Of a stretch of 64,000 nucleotides of DNA, positions 37,334 to 49,102 are shown in pieces. The stretch is taken from the NCBI GenBank assembly GCA_000310025.1, contig FN649742.1, positions 4,564,492-4,628,491 of the forward strand, given 5' to 3'. The notes beneath the pieces were generated by a model. It had not been told where the DNA came from. It saw only the letters and a list, made by a program, of their open reading frames with translations, and ran no database searches. Position 1 is the first letter of the stretch; the number at the start of each line of letters is the position of its first letter. The position numbers and the translations under genes are program-made. The DNA comes from Ectocarpus siliculosus. Taxonomy: Eukaryota; Sar; Phaeophyceae; Ectocarpales; Ectocarpaceae.

Positions 37334-39333
37334 ACGGACAAGTGAAATTGGGGGCGGGATATGGCCTGGGTCTTTGCTTTGCTTTGCTTTGTCAATGAAA
37401 TCGTCGTGTTCTGTTTATCATGCGTCCCGTTGAGAACAAAATCAACACCATCACGACAAAAATCCTTTCTTCGCGAGAATATCACGGGCATAGCCCTGTT
37501 CGCCGCTTCTAAAGTTCAACCAAGGTCGGTTGTGCTCCACCTTTATTTTCTTCGATTTCGGGAGAGTTCCTGCTATGTTCTCCTATCCTCTACCCGGACA
37601 TACATTTATCCAGAAACACACAACTTTGCTAGGTCCTTCGAATTTCTTGCCATTTGGAAACCATTGGACGTTCTCTTTGTGTCGTTTGCCACAACCGACC
37701 ACAAAGGAACGCCACCACTGTTGGCCACCTCGGAATCGCAATCAAAGCTTCTAGTAAACATAAGACAAGACGGTTCCCTCTATAGTCGACTGGTACACGT
37801 CGCCCTACAGCAAGGGCACGCAGTTGGGTTACTCCAGCCTAGGAAAGCAAGCCATTATATCGAATTATGTAGCACCGGGATTGGCTGCACGGCAACCAAA
37901 TGTATGATGATCGCCAAGAAGACATATGATTCACTCGGCAAGGGTGTATATTCCTTGTGCTTTGTGTTCCGCACTGCTTCCCAAGTGTGCTACTCCCCCT
38001 CGTTGTCGAATCTACAATTGGCCTTAGCGACGTGCGCCTACCGACACCTGCCTACAGAGGAAGCAATCACCAAGCGGCGGCTCGGAACCACATCTATCGG
38101 TGAGTTGCATGGTCCCTAACCAACACCGGACCGAGGTCTAAGTATCTCCGACACGCTGTTTCGTATTGAGCCACAAAGGTGTTGTGAATTGCTTGTGATT
38201 GCCCTCCATTGTGACGTTCGCTTGCTGCTACGCTTTGTGGTGTCGATTTTTACTACGGCAAGTTGACTACGGGTAGAGCAAAGTGCAGATGTTTTGATTA
38301 TCGCTTCGTGCAGCACTGCTTGTGTTCAATATTGCTTGATTTTCTTGCGTGGCTTCGTTCTCAGCAACACTTTTGTCGTTATTGCTCGGAATGTCCGCGT
38401 ACCCTGCGGGTTCGCGTCCTGCACTGAGGAGCCCCCATCCAGAATTCAACGAGAGGATTCCTCTGCGGCACGCGGGTCTTCACCGAAAACGTTCCTTCCC
38501 TCAGGGAAATCCAAGAATTCCGCGATACAATCATGGGAAGATGTTGGATAACCTCTTGACCTGTTTGTACTTACTAATATGTACGGCGAAGTCCTACTCG
38601 AAACCATTCAGTACGTTTGGACTCACCGCTTGTCTCTATGAACACGGCCATGTCCAGACTGGACGGGATCGTTGACGTGCTGCGGGGTAATAGGACAAAT
38701 AGACAGGGAAAAGCAGGAGTTAGTTTCCCCGTCACGACACTCCCCAATAAAAACGCCTTAACCTTGCCAAGCTACGGCGCCATGGGGATTCATCCACGGC
38801 ATGCAAGAAATACTATCGTCGCATTTTGCGCGAACTTTTACTTCGGCATGAGGGCGGCTCGTCGCCAAAGCGGCCCGTCGGACAAAACTCCGGAAACGAG
38901 TCGGGCGGAACAGGAACGATGCTTTTGTTCTCGACCACGAGGCGTGACTAGTGGTCCGAAAGAGCGAAACAGGCCGCACAGCTTTGTACTTTTCCCACCC
39001 GCCTCTCTCTGGGGTGGGAAGACACAAAGGTTTCGCCTAAACACGATCAATTTCTCGACAATAAACGTTCCATATAGACAACGAGCGCATCCCCTACTTG
39101 TAGATAGATTTGCTCGAGATTCTATGAAGAGGCCGGAGAACGATGACAGTGGTCCCATTCCATGATTTGGTCCGCCAATATCGGGACACACATCAACTTC
39201 TTTGGTGTTCCGCTCTAGAGAGATGGGGACTTTGGTGCCCGTGTTCGAGGATGCAAGCGAGGAGAAGTACTGTACGCCGCCGGAACTAGCGATAGCGCCT
39301 ACGTGCTCAAGGGACACGTGTCAAACGCAGCGC
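37334..39333. other. No gene supported
   Basis: The longest frame (37361-38119, plus strand) has no recognisable family, an uneven composition and no flanking splice logic. A small open segment at 39219-39407 after a CTCTAG acceptor-like site ends in a stop and might be a terminal exon, but it has no upstream partner. Confidence 0.4.
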
Positions 39334-39384
39334 AGACCTTGGACCCCTTGACCCACGTTGGATTAATCAAGGGGTCCAAGGTCT
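39334..39384. repeat. Perfect 18-bp inverted repeat with 15-base loop
   Basis: Arms 39334-39351 (AGACCTTGGACCCCTTGA) and 39367-39384 (its exact complement) flank a 15-base spacer. This is far longer than chance pairs at this spacing and would fold into a stable hairpin in RNA or single-stranded DNA. Confidence 0.9.
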
Positions 39385-41849
39385 ACAACATGCACCTGTC
39401 GCCCTGAAGCACGCACCCGTTGTCGGGGGCTGGGGAGGCGCAATCTCTCTATCTCTCTAGCGCGAGACAGAGGGTTTGTGTGTGTCCCGAGCTTGATGAA
39501 AATAATCAAGGAACCGCAACGCTGTCATCGCTTTCGGGGTCCTCATAGAATCTCGAGCAAGTTATCACACCTTTCTGTAGCGACTGATATCCTCTCTCTC
39601 GACTTCTTTAGTGGGTGGGGTCAGCATTGTTGAAATGCTTTTTGAAGCATCGCTCCGCAGCTTTCCTCAGGTGCGGCGACTACCATCGATGGCAAGGAAC
39701 CAAACCAGCCCCCACGCTCGAGACACACACACACACACACACACCTGGCATGCTCCTGGTGTAAAGCGATGATGAGGTTCGCAGGGCAGCCCATTGGGTA
39801 CTCCGCCGTCGTGTTCTTGAGAGAGTCCTGACGACAGAAAGACAGGGTTCCCAAAACAAAGTACCAGCAAGAGCGCGGGGGCGAGATTCGTCAGGATCAT
39901 GTTTAGTGTGTACAATAGTCTAGAAGCTCGACGACGGGATGCATCGACTTTCGAAGCATCTTCAAGGGGTCGGCTAACACTGAGTGTCAGGCGCAGCGAA
40001 GAGCGTTGCAATGGGGTGTGTAGTAACGGTATGCACCAGGTAACCACTTCTGGAGAGACACAATGACAACAAAAATGCTCTGTGTGTAATTGTCTGAGCA
40101 CAAGACAGTGGTCACTGTCACACCAACCCTTTTCTATACGGGCCCCCTTTCTGCAGTTGCACGAACACGTGCAGTAGAGTGGAGGATGGCCTTCGTGGGC
40201 AGTGTGACGTCTACAGCTAGCGTTATGGAAACCCGGGGCTGTCGGATATTTGGAATGCTATTTTCGACGTATTTTTTGTGTGAGAGAGGAAGAACTAGAC
40301 AGACAGGCAACTGAAGTGTGACGCCAGAAAGAACCGTTTCTGGAGGGGGGTATCGGATGTTGAAATATCTCACGAGACATACATGGCGAGGAGAGAGAGA
40401 AGAGAGAAGAGAGAGGAGTGGTAAACCTATTTTCTCTGTAACTACGAACTGAATAGAACGAGTGGGTGCCGAGCACATAGTGCAGGGAAGCTTCCTAAAC
40501 ATCCCCAATATCGCGGTAACTATAGGCAAGTAGGTCCAGGCAGCGGACGTAGGTAATCCCCAAAACACCAATCAGAGCGTTACGTATCTCAGTAGCGTTG
40601 TTCCAGGAAGTGCGACATATTCTGTGATGTCACATCGTGCCTAGGGTCTGTCACTGCCGAGTGTCGGAAATGACCGCAAACGGCAATTGAGGCTAGCGAT
40701 TGCGGGTCGAGAGCACCGATGTTCTTCGGACGCTACGCGATAAGCACCGCGGCACGAGACCAACGCGAGTTTCCCACAGAAGGCGTTGTCACAGGTAGAT
40801 ATATGGTGTCAGCTTTGCGGTTTTCCACAATACCAGGCGTAGCAGAATAACTCGCAAGATTAGGGTGGGGGGCGGCACATGACGAATGAAATGCTTTTCC
40901 GCTGGAAGATAGGAGGGTGCAAACACGTCGCCGGCGGCGGAGTGAGCAGGTATCTCTTTCTCAAGATAAATGAAACTGCAGTATCCATCGCACATGGCAA
41001 GCCCACACCGACATCTTCCCCGCGGGTGCATCATCAAGCTGCCGTCGGGTTGACTCATACGGAGTAGGCTCGGCGAAAGTTGTCGTCCGCCCCATCAAGA
41101 CTCAATGCTACCGCTAACAACGTCCCACAGCGAAAAGTAGGCCCGGTGTTGTCCCGGCACGAGATGGTTGCAGCGACAACAACCTGCTGCGGCCTAAAGC
41201 CCTGCTGCTACACTTTCTCGAGGAGTTGATCGACTCCGCGGCTTTGCGGTCAGCCAGGATCCACAAAGAATCGCCCCTTCTCGCATCACACGCAGGCTAT
41301 TTCTGTAAACAAACGCAGAAAACGTGCAATATTGAGTTTGCTCCGTTTCAATGAAGGCACGTTTTTCCCACACCCGAATTCATGTCGACATCTCACGCGC
41401 TGCGCGGAACAGGTGATGCCCACTCCTCAAATACACGTACGCCTGACCGCATGATGCAAAGCTCAAGACAGAGGCGTGTTCACAACGGGAAAAGCTCACC
41501 TCTCGGCGGTTCGGTTCACCTCCGGCAATACTCGAAGGGCTGTTCCAACAGTGCCTGTGTTTGTGCACAAAACGGACAAAAACAAGCAGGGGATACCAGC
41601 GGGTTCGGTAAACAATGTCTCACCCAAACCACGGTTACTTGCGAAGGCGTGCCTACGAAGAGGGCAGGTGGCTGCACAGGGAAGTTACGATACTCTCTGC
41701 TTTACATCCCGGTTGAACAACCTCGGGGGGGCTACACAACGTAGGACCTATGCCCCAGGCTACTTGGTGTATGCACAGAGTGGTGCAGCTGGGACAGAGG
41801 GAGTGTGCAGAGGGGGTGTGAAGAGATCAACAGGTTCCCTCGCATGCAC
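39385..41849. other. No gene supported; simple repeats
   Basis: No frame with homology. A (CA)n tract lies at about 39722-39744 and a purine GAGA tract at about 40388-40418. Confidence 0.5.
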
Positions 41850-42295
41850 AAGCTTGGAGATCCCCACGGCGAAAGCCTCACGCGACGGAACCGGACCTTG
41901 CTATAATGATCGAAACAGCTTCGCGGAAAAACTGCTCCCATGCCCTTTCCGTGGAATTTATAATTACAAACATGCCCCAGACGACCGTGTTCAGATTCCG
42001 AAACCCGCTCCAGGGCTAAACCAACACCCAACTCTCTGCGGAGCGGTCCTCCTCTGCAGTACATGGCCAATAATCCACGATCGCAATAGCCTCGGCACCG
42101 GGGTTTGATGTTAACGAAGCGCTTTGTCGTATCACCTGCGATTTAGCAAATCAACGAGCGAAGCGCTCCAACCATATCCTCGTGCACGTGGCGGTACGGA
42201 ATCCTTTTCCCGGGCCAAGTGGAAGAGGAGGAACAGTCAACGTGTTCCGGGACGAGTGGACGAATATGATCCGACAGGTGCAGCGTTGAAGACAC
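41850..42295 (-). repeat. Repeat family Y, copy A (inverted)
   Basis: Read on the minus strand this aligns with 42296-42760 and 43205-43630. Shared landmarks: GTTGACTGTTCCT, GCCACGTGCACGAGG, GATTTGCT.AATCGCAGGTG, CGGTGCCGAGGCT, GTTGGGTGTTGGTTTAGCCC and AATCTGAACACGG. It abuts copy B head to head. The left boundary is approximate. Confidence 0.8.
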
Positions 42296-43150
42296 CTGTT
42301 GGAGCATATCGGTCCAGTTGTGCTCCAATACATTGGCTGTTCCTCCTCTTGCACTTGGCCCGGGAAAAGGATCCCGTGCCGCCACGTGCACGAGGTTGTG
42401 GCTGGAACGCTTCTTGATTTCCTGAAAAAACGTAAAGCAATTCATTGATTTGCTGAATCGCAGGTGGTCTGACCAAGCGCGCAATCAGCACTAAATCCCG
42501 GTGCCAAGGCTGACGTGATCGCGGATTTTTGGCCATGTACTACAGTAGAGAGGAATCCCGCTCTGCGGAGAGTTGGGTGTTGGTTTAGCCCAGGAAATGT
42601 TGGGGAATAAAAAATCTCCTGTTCTGTGTGGCATTCCTCCGGTGTGACGCGGCTGGCACGTCAAACAGGTTCAGAATACGAACACGGCCGTCTTGGACAC
42701 GTTTGTACTTCGAATTTCCGCGGAACGGGCATGGGCACGGTGGCGGAGTCAAGGAGCGGGGCGGTGTTCCAGAGCCTTCTGTTCACGGAGCGGTGTTACT
42801 CCTCCTCTCGGCGCAACAGCTAGCCCGTATCGCGCGGCGTTTGCGCGATATAGTGCATGCGTGCACCGCCAGAGAACACCACCGCAGCTTGACAGGTATA
42901 ATCAGTTCACGTTGTGCGATCCGACGAAGCCTCTTCATTTCGTGAGATGCGCTCCACTTGGGCGCATGCGCAATGATGGCTGCTTACAAACTGTGCTGGG
43001 CGAGAGAGTGGGCTGGGATTGTGCCCTGAAAAGCCCGAACAAACAAGAGGAAATCGCAACCGTTTCGTCACCAGAAACGTGGCGCTTCATTCGTGCAATT
43101 CGTTTATTCTGAACAAGGGTCACCGCTCTTAACACGACGGTGGTCAAGAA
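42296..43150 (+). repeat. Repeat family Y, copy B
   Basis: With copy A it makes an inverted repeat of about 300 bp per matched arm with almost no spacer. Its right half (GGAACGGGCATGGGCACGGTGGCGG, TTCCAGAGCCTTCT, GGCGTTTGCGC, GGCGCATGCGCAATG) matches copy C. Short frames exist on both strands, but no transposase motif is recognisable. Confidence 0.8.
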
Positions 43151-43156
43151 AAAAAT

Positions 43157-43960
43157 CTACTTTTCGATGATGTGTTGGCTAAACGGATGAGCTAAATAGC
43201 TTTTCCCCACGGCAAAAAACTCACACGACGCTACCGGACCATGCAAAAACAACACTGCACCTGTCGGAGAAGATGGGCCCACTCTGCCCCCAACACGTTG
43301 ACTGTTCCTGGCTCCCGTACCACCACGTGGGCGAGGTTGTGGCTGGAACTCGTCGTAGATTCCTGAGAACAACAAGAAGCACGTTCATTGATTTGCTGAA
43401 TCGCAGGTGATCTGGTACAGCGCTTAGTTAACACCAAATCCCGGTGCCGAGGCTGATGCGATCGCGGATTTTTGGACGTGTACTACAGAGGGCGACCCCG
43501 GAGAGTGGGGTATTGGTTTAGCCCTGAAGCGGTTTTCGGCATCTGAACACGGTCTTCTGGGGCACTTTAATACTTCGAAATATCACGGAACGGGCATGGG
43601 CACGGTGGCGGCGTGGAGGAGGGGAGCGGGGAGGTGGTTCCAGAGCCTTCTTTCTGTTCACGGAGCAGTATCCTTCTCGGAGAACCAACAATTTATAGCC
43701 CGCATCGCCCGGCGTTTGCGCAACGTATTGCATGCGCGCACCGTCAGAAAACGCCGCCGCAGCAGGCATCACTACACGACGAAACTCCTTGATTTCGTGA
43801 TGTGCTTTCGATTTCGGCGCATGCGCAATGGTAGCTGCTGACAGACCTGTGCTGGGCAAGAGTGCGTGTGACACCATCCGCATGACTGCGCCCAGAAAAG
43901 GTCGAAAACCTACGAGTAAATCACAACCGTTTCACCTTCAGCAGAAAAACGCCTTGCAAG
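43157..43960 (+). repeat. Repeat family Y, copy C
   Basis: A direct repeat of copy B, diverged by perhaps 20-25 percent, sharing all the landmarks listed for A and B. Three adjacent copies, one inverted, suggest local rearrangement or insertion into itself. The element type is unknown. Confidence 0.8.
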
Positions 43961-44368
43961 ACTGCATTCATGCCATTTGTATAATGTGTTTCTTCTAATG
44001 AGCGAGAGTCGCCGCTTTTATCATGACGATAGGCCAGACATTATCCGCAGGTGTGAATGACCTTTCAGAAACTTCAAAACATACATTTGTGATTTTGGTT
44101 TTCAGATTCAAAGCAAGCTGAAACACACACGTAACTTGCGCGAACACAAGAACCTCGCAAAAGACGTAGTAAATGTTTTGTAGCCCACCTTGAGCCCACC
44201 CTAGAATGTTTTTTTTTTTTTCTTAATATGACACAACGAATCCATCTCTATCATAGAAAAGAGTCTGAGACAGATTAGTAATGAATTCATAGCGTCAGAA
44301 AGTACCTGTGTCTGTCTACGGTTTCCCAGACAGCATATATTATATAGGGACATCTCCCCTGCGGGTAA
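43961..44368. other. Left host flank of the LTR element
   Basis: AT-richer sequence with a T run near 44209-44221. No gene. It continues across the element at 56812. Confidence 0.5.
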
Positions 44369-44372
44369 CAGG
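44369..44372. repeat. Target-site duplication, left (CAGG)
   Basis: CAGG directly precedes the first TG of the left LTR; the same four bases follow the right LTR at 56808-56811. Confidence 0.75.
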
Positions 44373-44440
44373 TGCGAAGGTGTACCGATTCTGGTAAAAG
44401 TCAATCGACGGATACCCTGCGAATCGGGTCCTCCTTAACA
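44373..44440 (-). repeat. 3' LTR, 68 bases
   Basis: Identical over all 68 bases to 56740-56807. Read in the element's sense (minus strand) it starts TGTTAAGG and ends CCTTCGCA, so it has the TG...CA ends expected of an LTR. A CCGATTC/GAATCGG inverted repeat lies inside it. Confidence 0.8.
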
Positions 44441-44450
44441 CTCTCCACCC
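44441..44450 (-). promoter_or_regulatory. Polypurine tract
   Basis: In the sense strand GGGTGGAGAG abuts the 3' LTR (TGTTAAGG), preceded by an A run. This is the usual place and composition of the primer for plus-strand DNA synthesis, and it fixes the element's orientation independently of the ORFs. Confidence 0.7.
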
Positions 44451-45685
44451 ACAGATTTTTTTTTTTTTTGAGATGAGAAAGTTGCTTGTTATTGCTGAGA
44501 GACGATCAGCAAGGGTCTGAGGTGAAGTGGGGATCCAACTTCACCTCAGGGGGTACGCAGACTAGACAAATCCTAAGAGGGTAGGTGTCTGAAGGGTATA
44601 CCTCCTGGGACCGACCCACATCCTATCAACAATAAGATGTACCCTATTTAAGCTAGCAGCCACTCTCCTTAACACTAGCCCACCCTGAATATCATATATG
44701 CAGATTCTATACTCAAATCAATGCCCAAATCCTAAAAGCTACAACGAAGATTTTAGCTGACGATTGATGCTCATGAATCGAAGATATGACTCTTCACAAA
44801 ACATCCGAAAAGGAGGGTGAGTTGTAGAAACATCCCCGAATCAACCCCCACACCATCATTGAGACGAAAGATGGATGCGAACGGCCACGAGACAACACAT
44901 CGACATCTCAATGACAACGCCCCTACCAATGAAGGGATAAGGCCAAGAAAAATACGTAGTGCTGCACAGCACGCTATCCGCAACAGACGACGGCAAGAGA
45001 AATAAAGTCAAAACCTAAACGCCACACACCACTCTTTTACGCGCACCCGCGCGTATGACAATGGGAGGAATGAGGGCGACTACCCGAGAGAGCCCCAAAA
45101 TACGGCAACAAAACTCAAAACCCAAGCAAATTTCCGAACGAATACGGCCTTTGATACTGGACGCGACGTAAAGGGGAAGATATCAACGCAACCAATCTAG
45201 GAAAGCGTCAAGAAGGGCAGGAGAAATGAATGACAGGCGAACACACTGACAACAATTTCCAGCGTGTCAGAGAACTCAAACCGTATAGAGAGGCGGCCAC
45301 GGCAAGACCTAAAGAAAACCAAGAATGCAAAGCATGAATGATCAACGTCTGAGAAGCGATCTGACGAACTTGCCCTGGCTCGCTGGCAACGCACAACACA
45401 GGAAGACTCAAACAACACAGAAAAGTCGCAGAGATACACACAACAACACAACGACTCAAGGGCTCGACGATGATGAAGGCGTCGCCTGCAGGTAGCGATG
45501 ACGACGGAGACGAAGTAGAACGAAGTGTGGATGACGACGAATGTCCACGGGAGAAGACGACGCCACGGGATGGAAGCCCGAAGTAACAGGCCTAGATGAC
45601 ACTTCGGCGACACGGTGGAGCTAAAAAAAAATGAGTTGGCGAAAGGCGAACCAAGGGAAACACGAGAAACTCGGTGTTTGCCTGG

Positions 45686-45955
45686 TCAGAGGCGAACATA
45701 CCGACGAAACTTGGGGAACTCGTTGTTGAAGTGTTCAGAGGCAAACAACACCGACGAAACTTGGGGAACTCTTTTTCCAAGTGTTCAGAGGCAAAGAACA
45801 CCGACGAAACTTGGGGAACTCTTTTTCCAAGGGTTCAGAGGCAAACAACACCAACGAAACTTGGGGAACTCTTTTTCCAAGTGTTCAGAGGCAAAGAACA
45901 CCGACGAAACTTGGGGAACTCTTTTTCCAAGTGTTCAGAGGCAAACCACACGGAG
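45686..45955. repeat. 50-base tandem repeat, about 6 copies
   Basis: TCAGAGGC starts at 45686, 45735, 45785, 45835, 45885 and 45935. Units contain ACACCGACGAAACTTGGGGA and CTTTTTCCAAG; the first unit is the most diverged. A (CAAA)n tract follows at about 45958-46020. Both lie in the untranslated 3' region of the element. Confidence 0.93.
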
Positions 45956-46057
45956 AAAACAAAAACAAAAACAAAAAAAACAAACAAACGAACAAACAAA
46001 CAAACAAACAAACAAACAAAATCCAAGATAGACCAACTCGAACCTAAAACGGCGACG

Positions 46058-49000
46058 CTAGGAAGAGATATTGGGAACAGCCGACGGTAAGGAGTCAGTA
46101 ATGGGAGGAGTGCGATCCCGGGCGCCGCCCAAAGGGCGCGAGCGATGTTTTTCTAAACACCACGATCCACAGACGGCGTCCAAGGCGGTGGAGTAGAGGT
46201 GCGCAGGCAGAGGGAGAACGCTGGGGCCCGGGTCATCCAGAAATCGAACGATGTACGAGCCGTCCTGATGAGCACCAATACGTCCTGTCCACCATAATCC
46301 GTCGCGGGCCTTGTACCACAGCCGCGCTCCCACTGGAAGGGGCGAAATGCTGAAGCGACGGAGCCAAGTCGCGTGAAGCACAAGGCCAGCCCCAGGAGGC
46401 AAATAGCGTTCGCCACGATTCCGGGCTAGCTCCCGTTGTGCCGCGCGTGTCCGAGCCACTCGATACGTGCGGTTACCCTGCTTGCTTTGGCAGACCTCTC
46501 GAGACCAGTACAAGAGGATGTGTCGACGGAATTGATCGAGGTCGGACTCCCGTTCCCAAGAAGGAGTAGTCAGGCCTAGCCAATGCGTCTGGTACAGGAC
46601 AGCGAGAACGCCGCTACGGCCCCGCACCAATTGGTGTCCCGAAATGTAGTCGACCTCGAGGCGCCCGACAGGCACCGACACATCATCTGCGGTGACGTGA
46701 AACGGTGGACATTTATCGCCGAAAGAGTGCAGGACATAACGCGAAAGCTCAGCGGGTAGAGATTGGGGCAGGTCGTCCGTCTCGTATGGATTGCGACAGG
46801 GCTTGCAACGAAGGACAGATACGCGACATCGAGCTGCTGGGCCGGAAAGATCAGAAGGCACGTCCAGGTAGAGGAGTTTACGCGCCAACGGGCTTCCATC
46901 TGGGGTGGCGTCGGCCGAAGCGGGACCCACCGCAAGAACTTTGTAAGGCCCCGTCCAGGAAAGCGCGAATTTGTCCTTGAGCACCTGTTGATCCGTGTCG
47001 TTCCGCACACCCTGTCGAATTGTAGCAGCCGTGATGAAGACCCAAGCCCACCCGCCAACAGTAAATTGCGGGAGCTTGTGGATGGCGTCCAGCAGGGATG
47101 AATTACGGCGTTCGACTCGCGAGATCTTCAGGGCGTTGTACTCACGGACCAGGTCGTAGGCCCGGCGCTGACGATCGACAGCCAAGTTGCAGTACTCGAG
47201 TTGGTCACGGGCTAAGCTTTGATGACCACCTACCGTTGGATGATCGAAGACCGAAAGCGGAAGCCGCGGAATGCGTCCGATATGGATCTCGTTCGGCGCC
47301 AATCCAGTCGACTGGTTCACGGAATTGTTGCAGGCAAATTCGACGTGCGGGAGATGTACGTCCCAATCGTTTTGCTGTTCGTTGACGACTACCGCAAGCA
47401 TCTGAGCCATCGTGTGATTGACGCGTTCCGTGCCGCTGTTGGTTTGCGGGTGGTAGGAGCTGGTGGTGACTTTCTTGATTTTCATCACCTCGTAGATCGC
47501 CATGGAGAGCTTCGAGCAGAAATGCAGTCCGTTGTCCGACAATAACGTAGTCGGACATCCCCACTTGGTCATGTACTGGTTGACGAAGATGTGAGCCGTC
47601 CCTTTCGCCGTAAATTCCGCCGCTGTAACCGCGAACATGTCGGCTCTCCGGCTGAAACGGTCTGTGAACAACAAAATGTAGGAGTTGCCCTTGGCAGTCA
47701 CGGGCAGGGGTCCGAAGAAGTCGACGCCGACGACCGTACCAGGCCCCTGTGGCAATGGCATAGCGATGACGGGCCACCGAGCGGTTTGACGCGAAGTCTT
47801 GCGAGCTTGACACACCAAACACGCTCGAAGCCACCAGCGCACGGAACGATCCAGACCAATCCACCAGTAGAAACGCTCAAGCAGACGTTGTGTACGATGA
47901 ACACCGAGATGGAAGGACGCGGCGGTATGGCAGGCATGAAGGACCCACGGACGCATCAGCATGGGCACGTAGACACGGGGCACACCAGGATCCGGTAGAC
48001 GAGTGGTCCTGCCGCCAGAGCGCCCGATCGGCGATGGCGCCGATTGATGTACAAGGAGGGTGACGTTATCATCGGTCGTGTGCAGCCTGGTTTTCGCCGC
48101 CAACGCAAGGACATCGTCTAACCGAGGGGAGCGGAGCGGGGCACTAAGGGTGAGCAAGTCAGAAGGGGGTGGGGAGGGAGAGCCACGAGACAGAAAACGC
48201 ATAGCCACCACGCATTCGCTCTCCCGCTGTTGTTCCCTAGCCCAGTCCACAGTGCCGAAGCTCTGAACGCAAGCTCGCAAATGTGAGGGGTCCAAGTCAG
48301 TCGGCTCCAACCCAGAGTCAAGCGATCCCACGGGAGAGGCTGTAGAACGAGGAGCCTCAACGACTGGTGAAGTTGCAGACAGCGGTGTCACCCTAGGAGG
48401 AGGCATCGGGAGGGGCGAAGTCCCAGGCGAAACCTGGATAGAGGGCAAAACCGAGGATGCAGCGCGCGCCGATGCCGGCGAAGGCACCAGTGGCGCAGAG
48501 GCAGTCGACGAAAACGCCGACGTTGGCTTCGCAGATGACGGCAGGGGACGCGTGCCGGTCCGGATGGTCTTGTTTGTCGAGCGGGACCTGCTAGGACGAC
48601 GGGCAGTGGACGATGCCCGAGGGACGATGGTAGCCCGCGGCTGGCGTCCGAAATAGGTGGGACCGGTGACGGTGCCTCCAGAAGCAGCGGTGGTCTTGGC
48701 CCGAGTTCGTGAAGAAATGAGCGGTCCCCGCTCCGGAAGCGAAGACAGGACGTGCACATATCTATTCGCCAGAGACGCGGCCGGAGACATTCCGCGGGAC
48801 GTAGCCGGAGCCAAAGAGGAAACAGGCACCGGAGACGCGGAAACATGTGAGACCACGAAGACTCCCGAAGACCTCCGAAAATCTTGATAATCAATCGGTG
48901 AGTTCGATCGAACATCCAGCCGGCGCGGGTGATGACGGCGAAAATCCCCCAAAATCGGATGGCTGTAGCGCTGGGGGTGAAAAGACTCCCGCCGAGCAGG

Positions 49001-49102
49001 GAGGGCGGAGCCCACCCAAACCGACCTCCGGCGTAGACGACGAGTGATAGTTGAGTCCACAAGCCCGAATGAGGAAGACACCAGCGTGATCGACACCATC
49101 AA
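46058..49102 (-). CDS. Integrase with chromodomain and Tudor-like domain
   Basis: A 1014-codon frame whose first 250 or so residues are a Ser/Pro/Arg-rich linker; the first 70 codons overlap the upstream pol frame. Integrase follows: a zinc-binding HHCC (H398, H402, C428, C431) and a DDE core with D461 (VDFFGPLP), D523 (LSDNGLHF) and E559 (NSGTERVN), giving DD35E. It would insert the cDNA into chromatin. A chromodomain follows at about 808-866 (EVDYISGHQ, then HWLGLTTPSWE and HILLYW), which in chromoviruses reads histone marks and directs insertion. The C terminus (about 921-985) has VGARLWYKARDGLWWTG and YIVRFLDDPGP, resembling a Tudor-type module, an uncommon addition. All catalytic residues are present. 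Expression needs a +1 (or -2) shift from the preceding frame, or a separate message; the first codon is not necessarily a start. Confidence 0.9.
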   Translation of the reverse strand: MMVSITLVSSSFGLVDSTITRRLRRRSVWVGSALPARRESFHPQRYSHPILGDFRRHHPRRLDVRSNSPIDYQDFRRSSGVFVVSHVSASPVPVSSLAPATSRGMSPAASLANRYVHVLSSLPERGPLISSRTRAKTTAASGGTVTGPTYFGRQPRATIVPRASSTARRPSRSRSTNKTIRTGTRPLPSSAKPTSAFSSTASAPLVPSPASARAASSVLPSIQVSPGTSPLPMPPPRVTPLSATSPVVEAPRSTASPVGSLDSGLEPTDLDPSHLRACVQSFGTVDWAREQQRESECVVAMRFLSRGSPSPPPSDLLTLSAPLRSPRLDDVLALAAKTRLHTTDDNVTLLVHQSAPSPIGRSGGRTTRLPDPGVPRVYVPMLMRPWVLHACHTAASFHLGVHRTQRLLERFYWWIGLDRSVRWWLRACLVCQARKTSRQTARWPVIAMPLPQGPGTVVGVDFFGPLPVTAKGNSYILLFTDRFSRRADMFAVTAAEFTAKGTAHIFVNQYMTKWGCPTTLLSDNGLHFCSKLSMAIYEVMKIKKVTTSSYHPQTNSGTERVNHTMAQMLAVVVNEQQNDWDVHLPHVEFACNNSVNQSTGLAPNEIHIGRIPRLPLSVFDHPTVGGHQSLARDQLEYCNLAVDRQRRAYDLVREYNALKISRVERRNSSLLDAIHKLPQFTVGGWAWVFITAATIRQGVRNDTDQQVLKDKFALSWTGPYKVLAVGPASADATPDGSPLARKLLYLDVPSDLSGPAARCRVSVLRCKPCRNPYETDDLPQSLPAELSRYVLHSFGDKCPPFHVTADDVSVPVGRLEVDYISGHQLVRGRSGVLAVLYQTHWLGLTTPSWERESDLDQFRRHILLYWSREVCQSKQGNRTYRVARTRAAQRELARNRGERYLPPGAGLVLHATWLRRFSISPLPVGARLWYKARDGLWWTGRIGAHQDGSYIVRFLDDPGPSVLPLPAHLYSTALDAVCGSWCLEKHRSRPLGGARDRTPPITDSLPSAVPNISS

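Noticed and set aside
37361-38119. 252-codon plus-strand frame starting MAWVFALLCFVNE
   Set aside because: Hydrophobic start but no recognisable domain, no splice context and no repeat-element motif; kept only as a possibility.
43518-43883. 121-codon minus-strand frame in repeat copy C
   Set aside because: The matching frame is not kept in copies A and B, as would be expected if it encoded the element's protein.
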